DNA of 64,000 bases, from assembly GCA_033182465.1 (NCBI GenBank), contig CP137323.1:248001-312000 (forward strand). Direction: 5' to 3'. The stretch comes from Sanghuangporus weigelae (taxonomy: Eukaryota; Basidiomycota; Agaricomycetes; Hymenochaetales; Hymenochaetaceae). The notes beneath the pieces were generated by a model. That model searched no databases, was not told where the DNA came from, and saw only the letters and a program-made list of their open reading frames with translations. Made by a program: the position numbers and the translations under genes. The stretch's first letter is position 1. Each line of letters opens with the position of its first letter. Of the stretch, positions 48,398 through 60,200 are shown piece by piece.

Positions 48398-48570
48398 AGG
48401 CTCATAACCTGAAAGCGAAGGGACGAGCATGCAATATAACACTAACACAAATGTATATTCTCAGCAGATTGCAAATAGGCGTCAAGACGTTGTCGGAAAA
48501 CAACAAGAATGGACTAGTTCTAGACAAGAGAAGATACCTTTGTTAGAGTATTGAAGAAGGGTCCATCAGC
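48398..48570 (-). mobile_element. degenerate Copia LTR relic with primer-site remnant
   Basis: AGGCTCATAACC at 48398-48409 equals the primer-site segment at 20010-20021. It is followed by sequence clearly related to the start of the 545-bp LTR (GCGAAGG, GACGAGCA, CAAATGTATATTCTCAG, GATTGCAAATAG). Similarity fades after about 170 bp. Same orientation as the large element. It is an old, heavily diverged and incomplete copy of the same or a close family. Confidence 0.65.
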
Positions 48571-49179
48571 AGTCGGGTCGCATTGACCCTGAGGATCGGA
48601 TCCGCGATAGTCTAAACCTGAAACTTTGCCTCCTCTCAGAGTTGACCGACTCATAAAGGTTGGACATTGCATATCCGCGAGGCGTTGAGCTGCATTTCTC
48701 AAAGCAAGAACGACTCACGAGTAATCAGAAGCTAAGAAGAACGCTTGAGTGAGATTCAAGCAACGTGTGTGGTCCTTCCGAGAGCTTCAACTCATCATGC
48801 GCCCTGCCCAAAATGCATGTAACTTCAGCCTGAGACACGAGTTCATCTCTCTCGGCAGGTGGACAGACTTGTGAAGAGATATAGGGCATCGAGAAGGTGG
48901 AGTGGAATTGGGACTCGAGCTCAACTGATTCATGGATTCCATCTCTCTCCTTTTTGTTCTCGTGCCGTACATATGTATATCGTTCTCATGTTCGATTGTG
49001 TATTTTTACACGCGTTGCACACACAAGTATATGGAATGTAGCGAAACAGTACTATAAGAATACCAACCAATCTGAAAGCAGAATTGATCCTATGGACAGA
49101 AAAGACATCGAAACACGCGCTGTTCACCCGCTATGGAATAAACTAAGTGAAGGGAGTGCATCGGTTTGGGCGTTCGTAC
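48571..49179. other. intergenic, no gene recognised
   Basis: Lies between the Copia relic and the CHAT frame; probably its 3' flank. Nothing identified. Confidence 0.35.
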
Positions 49180-50736
49180 TTAGGCACCTATATGCACAAG
49201 GTTGACCCATCGCTCGGCCATAATATCCGCATCTTTCTCTGTTCCCATATCCCCGCTCTCCCTCAAAGACAAGACAGCTTGACGAACAGCCTCAGCAGCC
49301 CTCTTGAATCTAAACTCCCCTTCCTCTAGCTCACCCATGAGGTGTCTGTAAACAGCACCAGAAAGGAAAGGTCCGTCCTTGTCAAGCAGCTTCCACATTG
49401 TCCCGACCACACTTCGGAACCCGCAGAACTGCATACCCGCTGCTAAGTGCAGTGCTTCATCCAGAACAGAGTTAGGACTTTGTTCCGCAGTATGGCAAGC
49501 TGAAAGAAATGCAAACTCTGCATTTGGAAGGTTGGCTCGCGCGATGTCCAGCAAGGTAAGTCCCCCACCAGGAAGCTTGAGAGAAGCGTTGAAGGGTTCG
49601 TCATCAAGTTGTCCATGGCACACAAAATGCACCCATCGCGCCTTTTGAAAGTGCTTGAGCACTGCTTCCGGGTTTGCAGAATCATCAAGGAGAGGATTGC
49701 AGCGACGAATTCTATTAATAGCCTTTCTTTCTTTCTCGACCGATGGAAGCTTCGTGTCAGTAACGAAGAGAATCCTTTTACCCCCAAGTTCGACACCATA
49801 TCGTGCATTGATTAGTGATGTGAGAGTCGGAGTATAGGACGAGGTATAGTCATCCAGGAGATACTTCATACTATCGTCCCAGGCTTTGTACGGACCTGCG
49901 GCGTGCAAGGGGAAGGTAGAGAGCACTGAGGTAGGACACCACCAAATGCGTGATCCCTCCTCGATCCCAAGTTCTTTCGGTTTTTTAATGACTTTGGAGA
50001 CGACTCTCTCCCACAACGTCTTCATTACTCGGCGAAGCACCTCGTCATACTCGCCGGATCCTTCTCCAAGTGTTCGGCGAATCCGTATGAGTTCCTTGTG
50101 CAGATTGATAGTATCGGTATAAAAGGCTTCGTCAAGCGGAACGCAGACACATGGATCATTCCCGCGTGCAAGAATAATCAGTGCATTGCATCTATACTCG
50201 GAGTGATTGAGAACAATGACAGGTCCTTCTGAGGCTGCTTGCTGAAAAGCGCCGAATGTTTTGGCCTTGAGGAAGTCTTCAAACCCGGGTATTCGACGAA
50301 TGTCATTAATTAATACCTCCTGTTCTTCCGACAATCGTCGCACCTGTGCCAACGTCTTGAAACGAGTTTCAGCTGCAAAAATCGCGCTCGAATCCAGCGT
50401 ACACGATTCGGTCACTGTTATAAGAGCTTCTAGTCGACGGTTACAGACCTCAAATCTTTCAGCAAGCGTTCCATCCACTCTTGAAAGCCGTTCGAGCGAG
50501 GTCCTGCACCCACGCATATGTGACCAAAGCAGTGCTCTCCCTTGCTCGAGGAACTCGATGGCCAGAGTGTATTGACCTTTGTCGACGGCATGTGAGGCCG
50601 CGTCTAACGCAAGTGACTGATAGTGACTATGATTACGGAGAAAATTGTGCTGTTCGGACAGAGTCGGTTTAACGGTGAGGGCACTGAAGGAGAGACATGA
50701 ATGCTCTATGAGCCTCAATGAGAGTGCTGTAATCAT
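49180..50736 (-). CDS. CHAT-domain half of a CHAT-TPR protein
   Basis: CHAT domains are caspase-like cysteine peptidase domains; the fungal CHAT-TPR proteins are abundant in mushrooms and their roles are mostly unknown. This open frame of 518 residues first carries helical segments (YQSLALDAASHAVDKGQYTL, FLEQGRALLWSHMRG). It then has the full CHAT domain: EDFLKAKTFGAF, GPVIVLNHSEYRCNALI, GSRIWWCPTS, the catalytic His in RWVHFVCHGQ, the catalytic Cys in FLSACHTAE, and GFRSVVGTMW. It ends AERWVNLVHIGA. The His-Cys pair is intact. The N-terminal half of the same protein lies at 50741-52551 but is not in one continuous frame with it, and the locus as a whole seems broken in about three places. 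It may be an inactive gene or a split, still-expressed CHAT unit. Confidence 0.8.
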   Translation of the reverse strand: MITALSLRLIEHSCLSFSALTVKPTLSEQHNFLRNHSHYQSLALDAASHAVDKGQYTLAIEFLEQGRALLWSHMRGCRTSLERLSRVDGTLAERFEVCNRRLEALITVTESCTLDSSAIFAAETRFKTLAQVRRLSEEQEVLINDIRRIPGFEDFLKAKTFGAFQQAASEGPVIVLNHSEYRCNALIILARGNDPCVCVPLDEAFYTDTINLHKELIRIRRTLGEGSGEYDEVLRRVMKTLWERVVSKVIKKPKELGIEEGSRIWWCPTSVLSTFPLHAAGPYKAWDDSMKYLLDDYTSSYTPTLTSLINARYGVELGGKRILFVTDTKLPSVEKERKAINRIRRCNPLLDDSANPEAVLKHFQKARWVHFVCHGQLDDEPFNASLKLPGGGLTLLDIARANLPNAEFAFLSACHTAEQSPNSVLDEALHLAAGMQFCGFRSVVGTMWKLLDKDGPFLSGAVYRHLMGELEEGEFRFKRAAEAVRQAVLSLRESGDMGTEKDADIMAERWVNLVHIGA

Positions 50737-50740
50737 AAGA

Positions 50741-52551
50741 TCAAGTCATTGACGTCCACTCGTGCGCAACATCAAGACGGGTTGCGATGTCGGAGAACGG
50801 ATGAAGCGTAGCAAGTCTCAAAGATTGAATGGCTTCCTCAAGATCCTCCGTCCTCCCGCCGTGCTCAAAGCGCGTCTTAAGGCAGTACGCAAGATTACCC
50901 AGCAACAAAGAACGATCCGGATATCCCTCAGGCTGAAGAGTCAGAACGGCACGTTGCATCGAAATGGCTTTCTCGAGATCCTCCATCCTCCGGACGTGCT
51001 CAAAGCGCGCCTTAAAGCTGACCGCAAGATTAGCTAATGACGAAGAACGATCCGGGTGACCCTCCGGTTGAAGCTCCAGTGCGGCATGATGTAGCGAGAT
51101 GGCTTCCTCGAGATCCTCCATCCTCCGATCGTGTTCAAAGCGAGCCCTAAGGCCGATCGCAAGATTGGCCAACGACAAAGAACGATCCGGATGACCCTCC
51201 GCTCGAAGTTCCAACGCCGCACGGTGCAGCGAAATGGTTTCATTGAAATCATCCATCATCCCGACGTGCTCAAAGCGAGCCCTAAGGCTGATCGCAAGAT
51301 TGGCTAACGACGAATAATGGCTCGGGTGACCCTCTAGTCGAAGCTCCAGTGCGACACGGTGCAACGATATGGCTTCCTCGAGATCCTCCATCCTCCCCTT
51401 GTGCTGGAAGCGCGTTGCAAGGTTGGTCACAAGGTTGGCCAACGACAAAGAACGAACCAGATGGCCTTCTGATCGAAGCCCCAGTGCAGCGCGATACTTT
51501 GATATGGCTTCCTCGAGATCCTCCATCCTCCCGTGCTGCTCAAAGCGTGCCCAAAGGTTGGTCGCAAGATTGGCGAATGACGAAGAACGATCTCGGTGAC
51601 CCTCTGGACAAAGCTGCCCATCCCATTGAGATGGCTTCCTCCATCCTCCCGTCATGGTGGAAGTGCGTCTTAAGGCTGGTCGCAAGATATTTGACGACCA
51701 AGAATGTTGGGGATGACCCTCTGGTAGAACCTCCAGCACGGCGCGGTGTAGCGAGATGGCTTCCTTGAGATCCTCCATCCTCCCGAGGTGCTGAAAGCGT
51801 GTCCAAAGACTGGTAGCGATATTTCCCGACGACGAAGAACGATCCGGATGACCCTCCGGTTGAAGGTCCAGCGCGGCACAGTATAGCGAGATGGCTTTCT
51901 CAAGATCCTCCGTTCTCCCGCCGTACTGGAAGCGCACCAAAAGACTGGTCGCAAGATTGGCTAAAGATAAAAAATGAGCCGGATTACCCTGTGGTCGAAG
52001 CTCGAGTACGGCGCGTTCCATCGAAACGGCTTCCTCGAGATCCCCCATCCTCCCATGGTGCTCAAAGCGCGTCGCAAGGCTGGTCGCAAGATTAGCTAAC
52101 GACGAAGAATGATGCGGATGACCCAGTGGTCGAAGCTCGAGCACGGCGCGATCCATCGAGATAGTTTCCTCGAGATCCTCCATCCGCCCATGGTGCTCAA
52201 AGCGTGTCCAAAGGCTGCTCGCAAGATTGGCCAACAACGAAGAACGATCCGGGTGACCTTCCGGTCGAAGCTCCAGAGTGGCGCGTTCTATCGAGATGGC
52301 TTCGTTGAAATCTTCCATCCTCCTGCTATGGTGGAAGTGCGTATTAGGGCTGGTCGCAAGATTGCCCAATGTCGAAGGACGACTCGGATACGGATGACCC
52401 TCCGGTCGGAACTCCAGCGCGGCACGACTATTATTGCTCTCTCCAGATCTTCAGCTTCTTGCCATCGCTCGTGTCGCGTGTAAAGAAGACAGGCGAGCCA
52501 ATGCAATATTGCATCGCGATCAGGATGCTCATCAGGACAAAAGTCCAGCAC
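50741..52551 (-). CDS. TPR-repeat half of the CHAT-TPR protein
   Basis: An open frame of 542 residues (to 52369), with the preceding N-terminal segment (HWLACLLYTRHERWQEAEDLE) in another frame up to 52551. The long frame holds eleven full copies of a 45-residue helical repeat and a partial twelfth. The consensus is of the type EDLEEAISLHRAALEL followed by RPEGHPDRSSSLANLA and a TRFEHHGRM end, with one badly aligned copy in the middle. Such repeats form a TPR-like superhelix for protein binding. High similarity between units points to recent unit duplication. The companion CHAT half follows directly. Translation into one protein is doubtful because of the breaks noted there. Confidence 0.7.
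50830..52340 (-). repeat. tandem 135-bp coding repeats
   Basis: About eleven direct copies of a 135-bp unit, each encoding one 45-residue TPR-like repeat. DNA similarity is obvious by eye (for example the recurring phrase GAGATCCTCCATCCTCC on the plus strand). Such arrays can change copy number by unequal exchange. Confidence 0.85.
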
Positions 52552-53301
52552 AGCTTGCTGGAAAGAAATAACCGAGTCAAGGTCTTCACGATTTCCGGAT
52601 TGTTCGAACCGAGACCAAGAAGATCTGTCTTGACGACTTCTACGAACTAATATCTGCCGATTAATATTGTCATCAGCCAGCGATCAACAGGCAGTATATG
52701 TGCATTGTGTACCTGTCGTAGGCGCAAGCGCTTAACTGAGAGGAATTTGGTTAGATGTGATGTTCCCAAGTTCTGCTTGACTGTTAATCTCGATATACGG
52801 CTAAGCTCGGGGGCGTCGCTTGGGTCGACGACCTCAGCTATTGTGAAGACGGAGATGGTGGTGGTTGGAAGAAAGAGGGGGAGATGGCTGGACTGCTTGC
52901 TTTATATCATGATGAACGGGTTGATGATGCACCGCCTTCCGTGCAATTCCATCCAGGACGGGTCAGCGAAGTGCTACGTAATAATCTAATTATCTACACT
53001 CCAGACATAGGCGAGAAGCACTGAATTAAAATGCCACACGGATTGTGGTAGTATCGATTTAAGTCTCTGAAGTCGTTTTTTTAGAATAGTACATCTGTGT
53101 CTGTACTAACTATGTACATACATATGTAGGTGCAGAACAAAAGAGGCTATGAACATCATGTTGGATCAGGTTGATTCGCGCCTAAACTTGGGTCACAAAC
53201 CAAAACAAAAATGAGGAAATGCGAAGATATCGCATGTCGTTAGTATGGGATAAAATCCATGGATAAAGCAAGGAATGACTCAAAACGCGTTTTGAGGAAA
53301 A
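52552..53301. other. intergenic, CHAT-TPR promoter side
   Basis: May hold a first exon of the CHAT-TPR gene, which I could not define. No other gene was recognised. The right part is the 3' flank of the HMG-box gene. Confidence 0.35.
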
Positions 53302-55539
53302 TCAAAGCATATCAAGATCCATCATACGCGCAATCGAGAGACCCGCAAGGCCCTCCCTTTTCCCCACCATACTCGAACTCGACTCAATACGAGTCAAAGA
53401 GGACGAGGAAGAAAGCTTCGTCGTAGAGTTCGGATGCCAAAGAGGCGCGTAAGGCTTCAATGCGCGTCGGATTAACTCTTGTTCTTCTTCCTCTTCGCTC
53501 CTTCTGAATCGGACGAATCCGAATTCGTCTTCGTAGAGGCTTCCTGAGACCGAGCCCGACTTGTCAGAGTCAAGGGAGAAAGAGAAGGAAAATCCCTCCA
53601 ATTCGTTGAAATCATTGTGATTACTCGCATCGTGTTCGGAATCAAGGTCTGCGGGAACGTTGACGAGGGTATCCTCCACCGCATTTTCACTCGCAGAGGA
53701 CGTCTGAGCGGAACTACTACTGGCATTGGGATTGCGGCTGGAAGGACTGGACGGGCCATCAGGGACGCGACACGTCCGGTCGACATGGACGAACGTCGGT
53801 GCATAATACGTTGTCGAAGCGAGCAAAGGGACGTATGCCTGGTTGATCGTCGCCCTCGATCTTACCGTCTTCTCAAAAGCCACCGTTTTGTTTTCTATCT
53901 CCGCCCCATCCAGAATGTGCTTTTTGTTTTCGATGAGACCGGTTGCGCGAGAGGGGGAGGAAGTACCCGAGGATTTGGAGGAGGTTCGATAGAAAACGGA
54001 AAGCAAAGGAGAAGGGGAGAAGGGAGAAGGATATGTGAATACAGGATGGGGACTCTTGCCCGACTTCGATTTGAAGTTTCGATCTGAGTGAACTCGATTG
54101 TCGGAGACCGTCTGTTTGATCGGAGACTGCATAAATAAGAAGCGATTCATCAATGAGATTTAGGACTTGAAGTATTAAACGAAACCGAGAACGCACCCGA
54201 ACGTCAATCGATTTGCTCAACGGGAGTTCCTCCTCTTCCTCCTCCTTCTCGCTATCTTCGTCACCATCATCCCCGTCAGCATCGCCAACATCGCTATCAA
54301 CATCCATATCCACATCCACGCCTATATGCATGTCGCGTCCCGCGCGCGTATATTCGACATCCTCGCTTTCAGTCTCCGTTTCTGGTGGTGGAGTAGGAGT
54401 AGGAGACGGGGAAGAAGGTTCGGGCGTCGTCTCAGGCGTAAGCGGTGCGCGCGCTCTCCTTCGTCTCTTCTTATCTCCTTTCTTTGTAGCAACCGCACCC
54501 ACCGGCCTCTTCCTCGACCCAGTGTTCTTCACCACCTTGCCCACACAATTCCGTACGTCTATCTTCTTCTCCACCCGACTCGGAATTTGGTATTTCTCAG
54601 TCGAAAGCTCCTGTTGTTGCACCTTCCTCGGTGCATACCGGTAATCAGGATACATCTCCCTATGCCTCCTCTTCTCCTCTCTCGCCATCTCCTCAAACAT
54701 CCCCCGCGTGCTCTCATCGACGCGTTTCCATATCTTCGCGATCTCGCGGGAGGCCTCGTTCTGCTGGAGTGGCGCTGAGGCTCGGGAAGTAGTAGTACAT
54801 TTTGTCGAGTTTTTCTTTGATCCTGGTCCCGTTCCTTTGGTCTTGACAAAGTTGGAGTTGGAACGCGAAGGAGAGGATGCAGAAGAGGGAGAGGAGGAGA
54901 GTAGACCGGAAGAAAGCGCCCAGGACCTAAAGAGGATAAACGCGTTCCGAGGACGTGGGATGTGCGCCGGGTTCGTACGAGGATGCGAAGGATGATTCAG
55001 CGAGATGTGCTTCCGCTTTTGTTGCTGTCTCCGTTGTTTTGGCGAAGAGAACGCTTCTGAGTCGTTTGCTTTGTGGGCAGGGTCCGACGATGCACCAGAA
55101 GGAGGAGGGAGTGAAAGACGGAGGGAAGCCGAAAGTGATTCTGGTGAAGGAAGAGAGATGGAAAGGAGAAAAGGAAGAGATTGGACGGGTGTATTGGGTG
55201 ACGGTGAGGGCGTTGGAATGGATACCGCGGTAGGCTTCGCGTCCCCGGCTTTGAGTGACGCAGACTCGTAGGAGTCGGTACTCCCATGAGATGCATGTTC
55301 CGAACGTGAACGAGAGGCATACATAGCGGCTATAGTATCACATCCTATTAGAAAAAGGATACGGCATAGGTGATCAGTTTGCTGAACAGGCTAAACTTCA
55401 GGCGCGTTGCGCTCGCACCTGATTCACTATCAACACCATCCGCTTCCAGTTGCTTTTGCATCTTGGCGAACCCGGCGGGCGCAGTCGGAGAAGAACCGGT
55501 GGTGAGCGCGACACGCATGCGAGGTATCGTCACCGACAT
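53302..55539 (-). CDS. HMG-box transcription factor with an interrupted box
   Basis: A DNA-binding nuclear protein of the sequence-specific HMG type (SOX/MATA-like: HIPRPRNAFILFRS). Three exons (55539-55419, 55344-54197, 54126-53302) give about 697 residues. The first exon rests on an in-frame splice, and the start could instead be the ATG at 55324. The HMG box begins near residue 168. After helix 1 it is interrupted by some 45 Ser/Thr/Lys-rich residues and then resumes with QNEASREIAKIWKRVDES...REEKRRHREMYPDYRYAPRK. Acidic runs (EKEEEEEE) and long Ser/Pro stretches flank it, and the protein ends SIARMMDLDML. Specific targets or a mating-type role cannot be inferred; no homeodomain or pheromone gene lies nearby. 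Confidence 0.85.
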
Positions 55540-57268
55540 TCGAGGAACTTTTGACTTGTAGGTTGAAAACTGCACAAATTTAGTGGGCCCAGAAGCAGTC
55601 TTGCGTCCGGGGAGAAAGAAGTTTGCAAGAGCGAAGGCAGAGGTGCTAGCTGAAGAAGGGTCCTAGGTTCTCGCTCGAGAGCAAGAGACCTTTATAGATA
55701 CACCACGACCTCGGGCCCGCCCTGGTCCTGGAACGGAATCAAACGACAGTCAGATCTGCAAAGGCAAGCAACTAAAAGGCAAAAGCAAACGACAATGCAT
55801 ATACATACCCAAGCGCGTCTCGACGAGATGATATAGATACACGCATTGACTCAGAGTCCAAAGGGCCTCGGGGCTTCTATAATTCATTCGCCTTAGCATC
55901 GAATTGTACCTCGATCGTCTTCGTCTCATCTCCGTCCTCGCTTAGATGGTACGGAAGAAGAAGAGAAAAAGCAAGAAGCGCCAAAGCGCACGGAGTAGAA
56001 AGAGCGAAGCTACGAAGCTACGCAGGTCAAAGCGAATCGACCCTGAGACGTCTGAGCGCCTAAGGATGGTGCACCTGGATCCTGGGCATGTGTATGTGAA
56101 TGGACCCTGCAAAAGGACAAACAGACAGATAAACAACGTGCGTTGTCCTTTAATCAAGATTCAATAATCCATGATGAGCATAACAGAAAGAGGGAAGCGG
56201 AAGAGCGAGGCCTGGGAAAAGATCTACTGCGTATAAGTGCCTTGGGAATCCTGGAAATTAAAGAGATAACACATAACCCACTGATGGTAAGTTACGACCA
56301 GCACTCAAGATTGGAACATGTTCTTGCTTTGACAGGGACGAGGGAACTTATATCTCATCAAGGAAAACCTGATCCAAAAGTATCGGACGCGTGACGACAC
56401 GAATGCAAGCATGTCCATGAGTTAGTAACACGAGTGTGCAACGAGTCAGAAAGAAAATACGAACACGAGGCAGTTCGCGTCTGCCCAGGCCAAATTAAAG
56501 GGTGAGGCATTCAGACCCTGGCTCAGGTTACAGTTGGAATACCAAAGTGTTGAAAGTAGCAAGTGACTCGGAAAAGTATATGACGACTTGGATAGAGGGC
56601 CAAACGCGAAGCCAGATGGTGACTAGAAGAGGGTGAACTACGCGAAAAAGCAGGTTGTCCAGCAATTGTTCTAACACTCAGGAAATATGTTTCCGTCGAC
56701 CAAGATTCTCAGATTGATAGACAAGCACTTCCCGATGCCGAATAGCGAACGACGAAATGGCAAGACGACAATCCTCAAAGACATGGACAGAACTAGAGCT
56801 TATTAGGCCTACAAAGGAGTAATATTACCGTTAGGTCTAATATGAATGAAGTGGAACAATACCGTACCAATTCAATATCAATTAGATATCTGAGTGCAGT
56901 CTGGTCTACACGTTGCACAAGTTAGCACTGATGAGAGCTGATAGAAAAGCCTTCATATCTCCAGCGAAGCTCATCATCGATGGTGCTCCGATCTTGAGCT
57001 CGTCGTCACTCTGAAACCGAGAATATGGTCTGCCAGTAGTGACAGACAAGAAGACCAACACAGAAACTCAGTAGTAAAAGTAAAAGAAAAATAAATAATA
57101 AATAAAAAGAATTGATTCCGGCACACGTGATCCAGTTTACTACCCGACGCGCCCTGAACGCGTTCCTCCTCGAATCCAACCGTCGACCTCAATATTTTCT
57201 TGTTTTTCTCTCATTTTTCTCTTGTTCTCCTTTTTTCATTCCTCATTTCTTGGTTATAAGCTGTTGTG
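55540..57268. other. shared upstream region of two divergent genes
   Basis: 1.7 kb between the starts of the HMG-box gene (minus) and the F-box/WD40 gene (plus). No gene seen; open frames at 55942-56167 overlap on both strands and are low-complexity. Long regulatory regions are common upstream of fungal HMG-box genes, but I identified no specific sites. Confidence 0.4.
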
Positions 57269-60200
57269 ATGGCATCGCATCAGACGCCGTCGACTGCATC
57301 GAGACGCACATCGCGTGCAGATAGTACAGTTGGTAGCGTTAGATCTGCTGCTCCGAGTATCACATCGACGCGTGTAACGAGGACGCGTACGATAAGCACG
57401 ATGAGCTCGTTATCCAAAGTAGGGACGGAAAGTAACGGCAAAATTCGTCCGCCATCTGCTGGTATCGCACGTTCGAGAAGTGTATCTGGCAGTGGAGCGT
57501 CCGATACCGCGCAATCTGAACAGTCGGAGACTGTACGCGCACCATCGCCTCCTCCTGCTGGAAATCAGACACGGTTTACGCGCACGATGAGCTTGAAGGA
57601 TGCCAAGTCTAGCTCTGGGGCGTCGAGGGCGAGCCCGAACAACAATAATCCTAATCTGAAACGAATCTCAGCGACGCGTCCATCTAGCTTTATGTCGACT
57701 TCCTCCATCTCTACTTCCTCCATCTCAGAAGCGATGGATGACGAGGATGAGGACTTGTTGTCTATATCGATGTCTATGTCGAATAGGAACCTGAAGAATG
57801 CTCGGTCGCCGGACGCGACGCCCGTCCCGTCTAATGTGAACACGAACAAGCGTCTCTCAAGCTCGATACCTAAGGCGGCTTTCAACCGGCGTACCAACTC
57901 GAGTCCAAACGTAAACATAAAGCGAAACTCTACATCACAGGCACAGGGCGTCGTGTTCCCGAGTTCGGTGCGTTCTAACACGTCTCCTGCACCCACAGCC
58001 CCGGATGGTATCTCAATCTCAACGACACCTGTGAAGTCCCCGCCGCCTGGACTTGAAGCCGGCCTGCGCTCGCGAGTCAATTCATTCAACGTCTCCCCAA
58101 CACCAGTCAAATCGAAACTCAATCCTCCCGGTGCAACTCAGCAACCGACGACGCCTTCGCCAAGTCCTGGTCGGAAGAACCAAATTCAGGGAGCAAAAAA
58201 TCTCAAGTCAAAGTCGTCCCAGATGTCGCTCTCGAGTCTGCACATGTCACCAAAGGTGAACAGTAACAACGGCTCGCCTACGAAGCAGCAGCAACAAAGT
58301 CTGTCTACGCCAAACGCGAAACGCACCCCTGGCAATTCGAAGAGCCAGCTCCACCAGACTCAGACTCCGCGTCAAGCATCCACATCTACGAATGCGACTC
58401 ACTCGACTATCGGTCCTCTCAATGGATTCAACGCGAACGCGAACGGCTCTCCGAATCGCGCGTTGCTCACTCGTCAGAGTTCTTCAATGCTCCGGGGTGG
58501 TGGAGATTCGCCGACGCGTTTCACCCCTCACTTCGAAGCTACCGAGCTTTCGTTCAACGGATCTGCTAGCGTGTGGGATGATGGCGATGGAGATGTTTCG
58601 TTTGATATGATTACGCAGACGGAGGACGGCGCTGTCGACGAGGAGGTCTGTCTTTCTCTCCAAACTCTCGTTTTAATGAGGAACGAAGTTGACTAACACT
58701 ATCCTGTTCTTCATTGCCTTTAGTTTCTCGAAGCACTTACCCACCTCAAAGACCTACACGCACACTCCATGACTCAATACCGCCGTCTCCTCGAACAAGC
58801 ACACGGAGCATCCGCAGCCCAACTGCACGCCTTACAAGCCGAACTTCGGATCCTCCGCGGCGAACTCGAGAACGAGCGTGCCCGCGTGCACGAACGCGAG
58901 ATGGAACGGGACAACTTGCTCGTCCAGCGCAAGCTCGGGAATGGCTATGGTAATCTGATAGGAAAAGGAGGAGAGGAGATGGACCTGGCTACGATTCTGC
59001 GAGGGATGGGAAGAGGAAAGTTTGATGAGATCGAGATAAGGAAGGCTGTGAAGGTTTTGAAGATGAATGATCGTGTCAAGTTGTATGTATGCGCTCAATA
59101 CTCTTTCGACCATAGTTTCTGACCTTTTGCCTCCTCCGATCTTGGTGACAAAGACTGGCGATCATCCTGGAATGTACGTTTCTTTCCTTCCGAAATCCGC
59201 TGCTCCAACAACCAACTCATTTTTTATCTTTGTTCCCAGCATGTATGCCAGGAGATATCCGCACGCAGATCGGACTCTTGGAACGATATCTCAAGAGCAC
59301 CTTTGATATCGTTGGGAACCTCGCTCCAGAGTTATCTATCAAGATATTCAAGTACCTTTCTGTGAAGGAGTTGTTATGCGTTGAGAGTGTACGTCCTTTT
59401 TTTGCGTCTCGCTTTCCTATCCCATAGCATACTCCTCTTGCTCTTGTCTCTGTTCGTCCTCGTATCTGGAATATTCTAAAAGAGCGAGAATACGGGATTC
59501 AACCGCTTATATCTGATACTGGTAGTCTGGTAGTGATACTGATACGGGCCATCCTTTCTTCTCGTCTACAGGTATCCAAAAAATGGCAAGCACTAGTACA
59601 CAACCCTGCGATATGGCGATATCACTGCCTGCTCCTGACCGCTACGGACCCCGTTCCTTTGAAGCCGCCGCCGACACCTGAAGGATGGTTCGTGTCCTTC
59701 TCTACGTTCTTTATGTTACTGATTTGTTGAATGTGTTGTCTGACTGGTTGAATTTATTATGGGCTTAAAGGGAACCGCTATATCGCTCGCTCCACCACCG
59801 AGAGGCAAACTTCCATTATGGCGTCCCGCAGACTTTGAGGTTCCTCAATGGACATACGAACTTCTGTACGACGTTGCTTTTGCGAGGTGCGTCTTCCTCT
59901 TTTTTTTATCTTCCCTCTCTCGTCAAGAAAAGGGACTGATTCCTGTCTTTATTGCTTATGCTTACTACCTTTGATGTTCTCCTTTGCTTGACGGCGATGA
60001 ATGGCGATGACGGGAATGAAGGCAAGAGGCTTATAAGCGGCTCGTATGATGAGACTATTCGGTTCTGGGATATCGAGACGGGCGAGATGAAGAAGTGTAT
60101 ACAGGTGAAGAAGCCGGTTAGTTGTATTGACTTTCTGTTGGAGGAGGGTGCGTGATCCTTGGCAATTCTGGATGCTGTTAGCTTTTGTACTGAAGCTTCT

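Noticed and set aside
11918-52551. One biosynthetic gene cluster joining the P450, epoxide hydrolase, methyltransferase and dehydrogenase
   Set aside because: No backbone enzyme (polyketide synthase, peptide synthetase or terpene synthase) is present, and housekeeping genes (profilin, UBR7-like, epimerase, Dma1-like) are interspersed.
54213-54778. Plus-strand open frames of 140-150 codons
   Set aside because: Shadows of the acidic and Ser-rich parts of the HMG-box protein.
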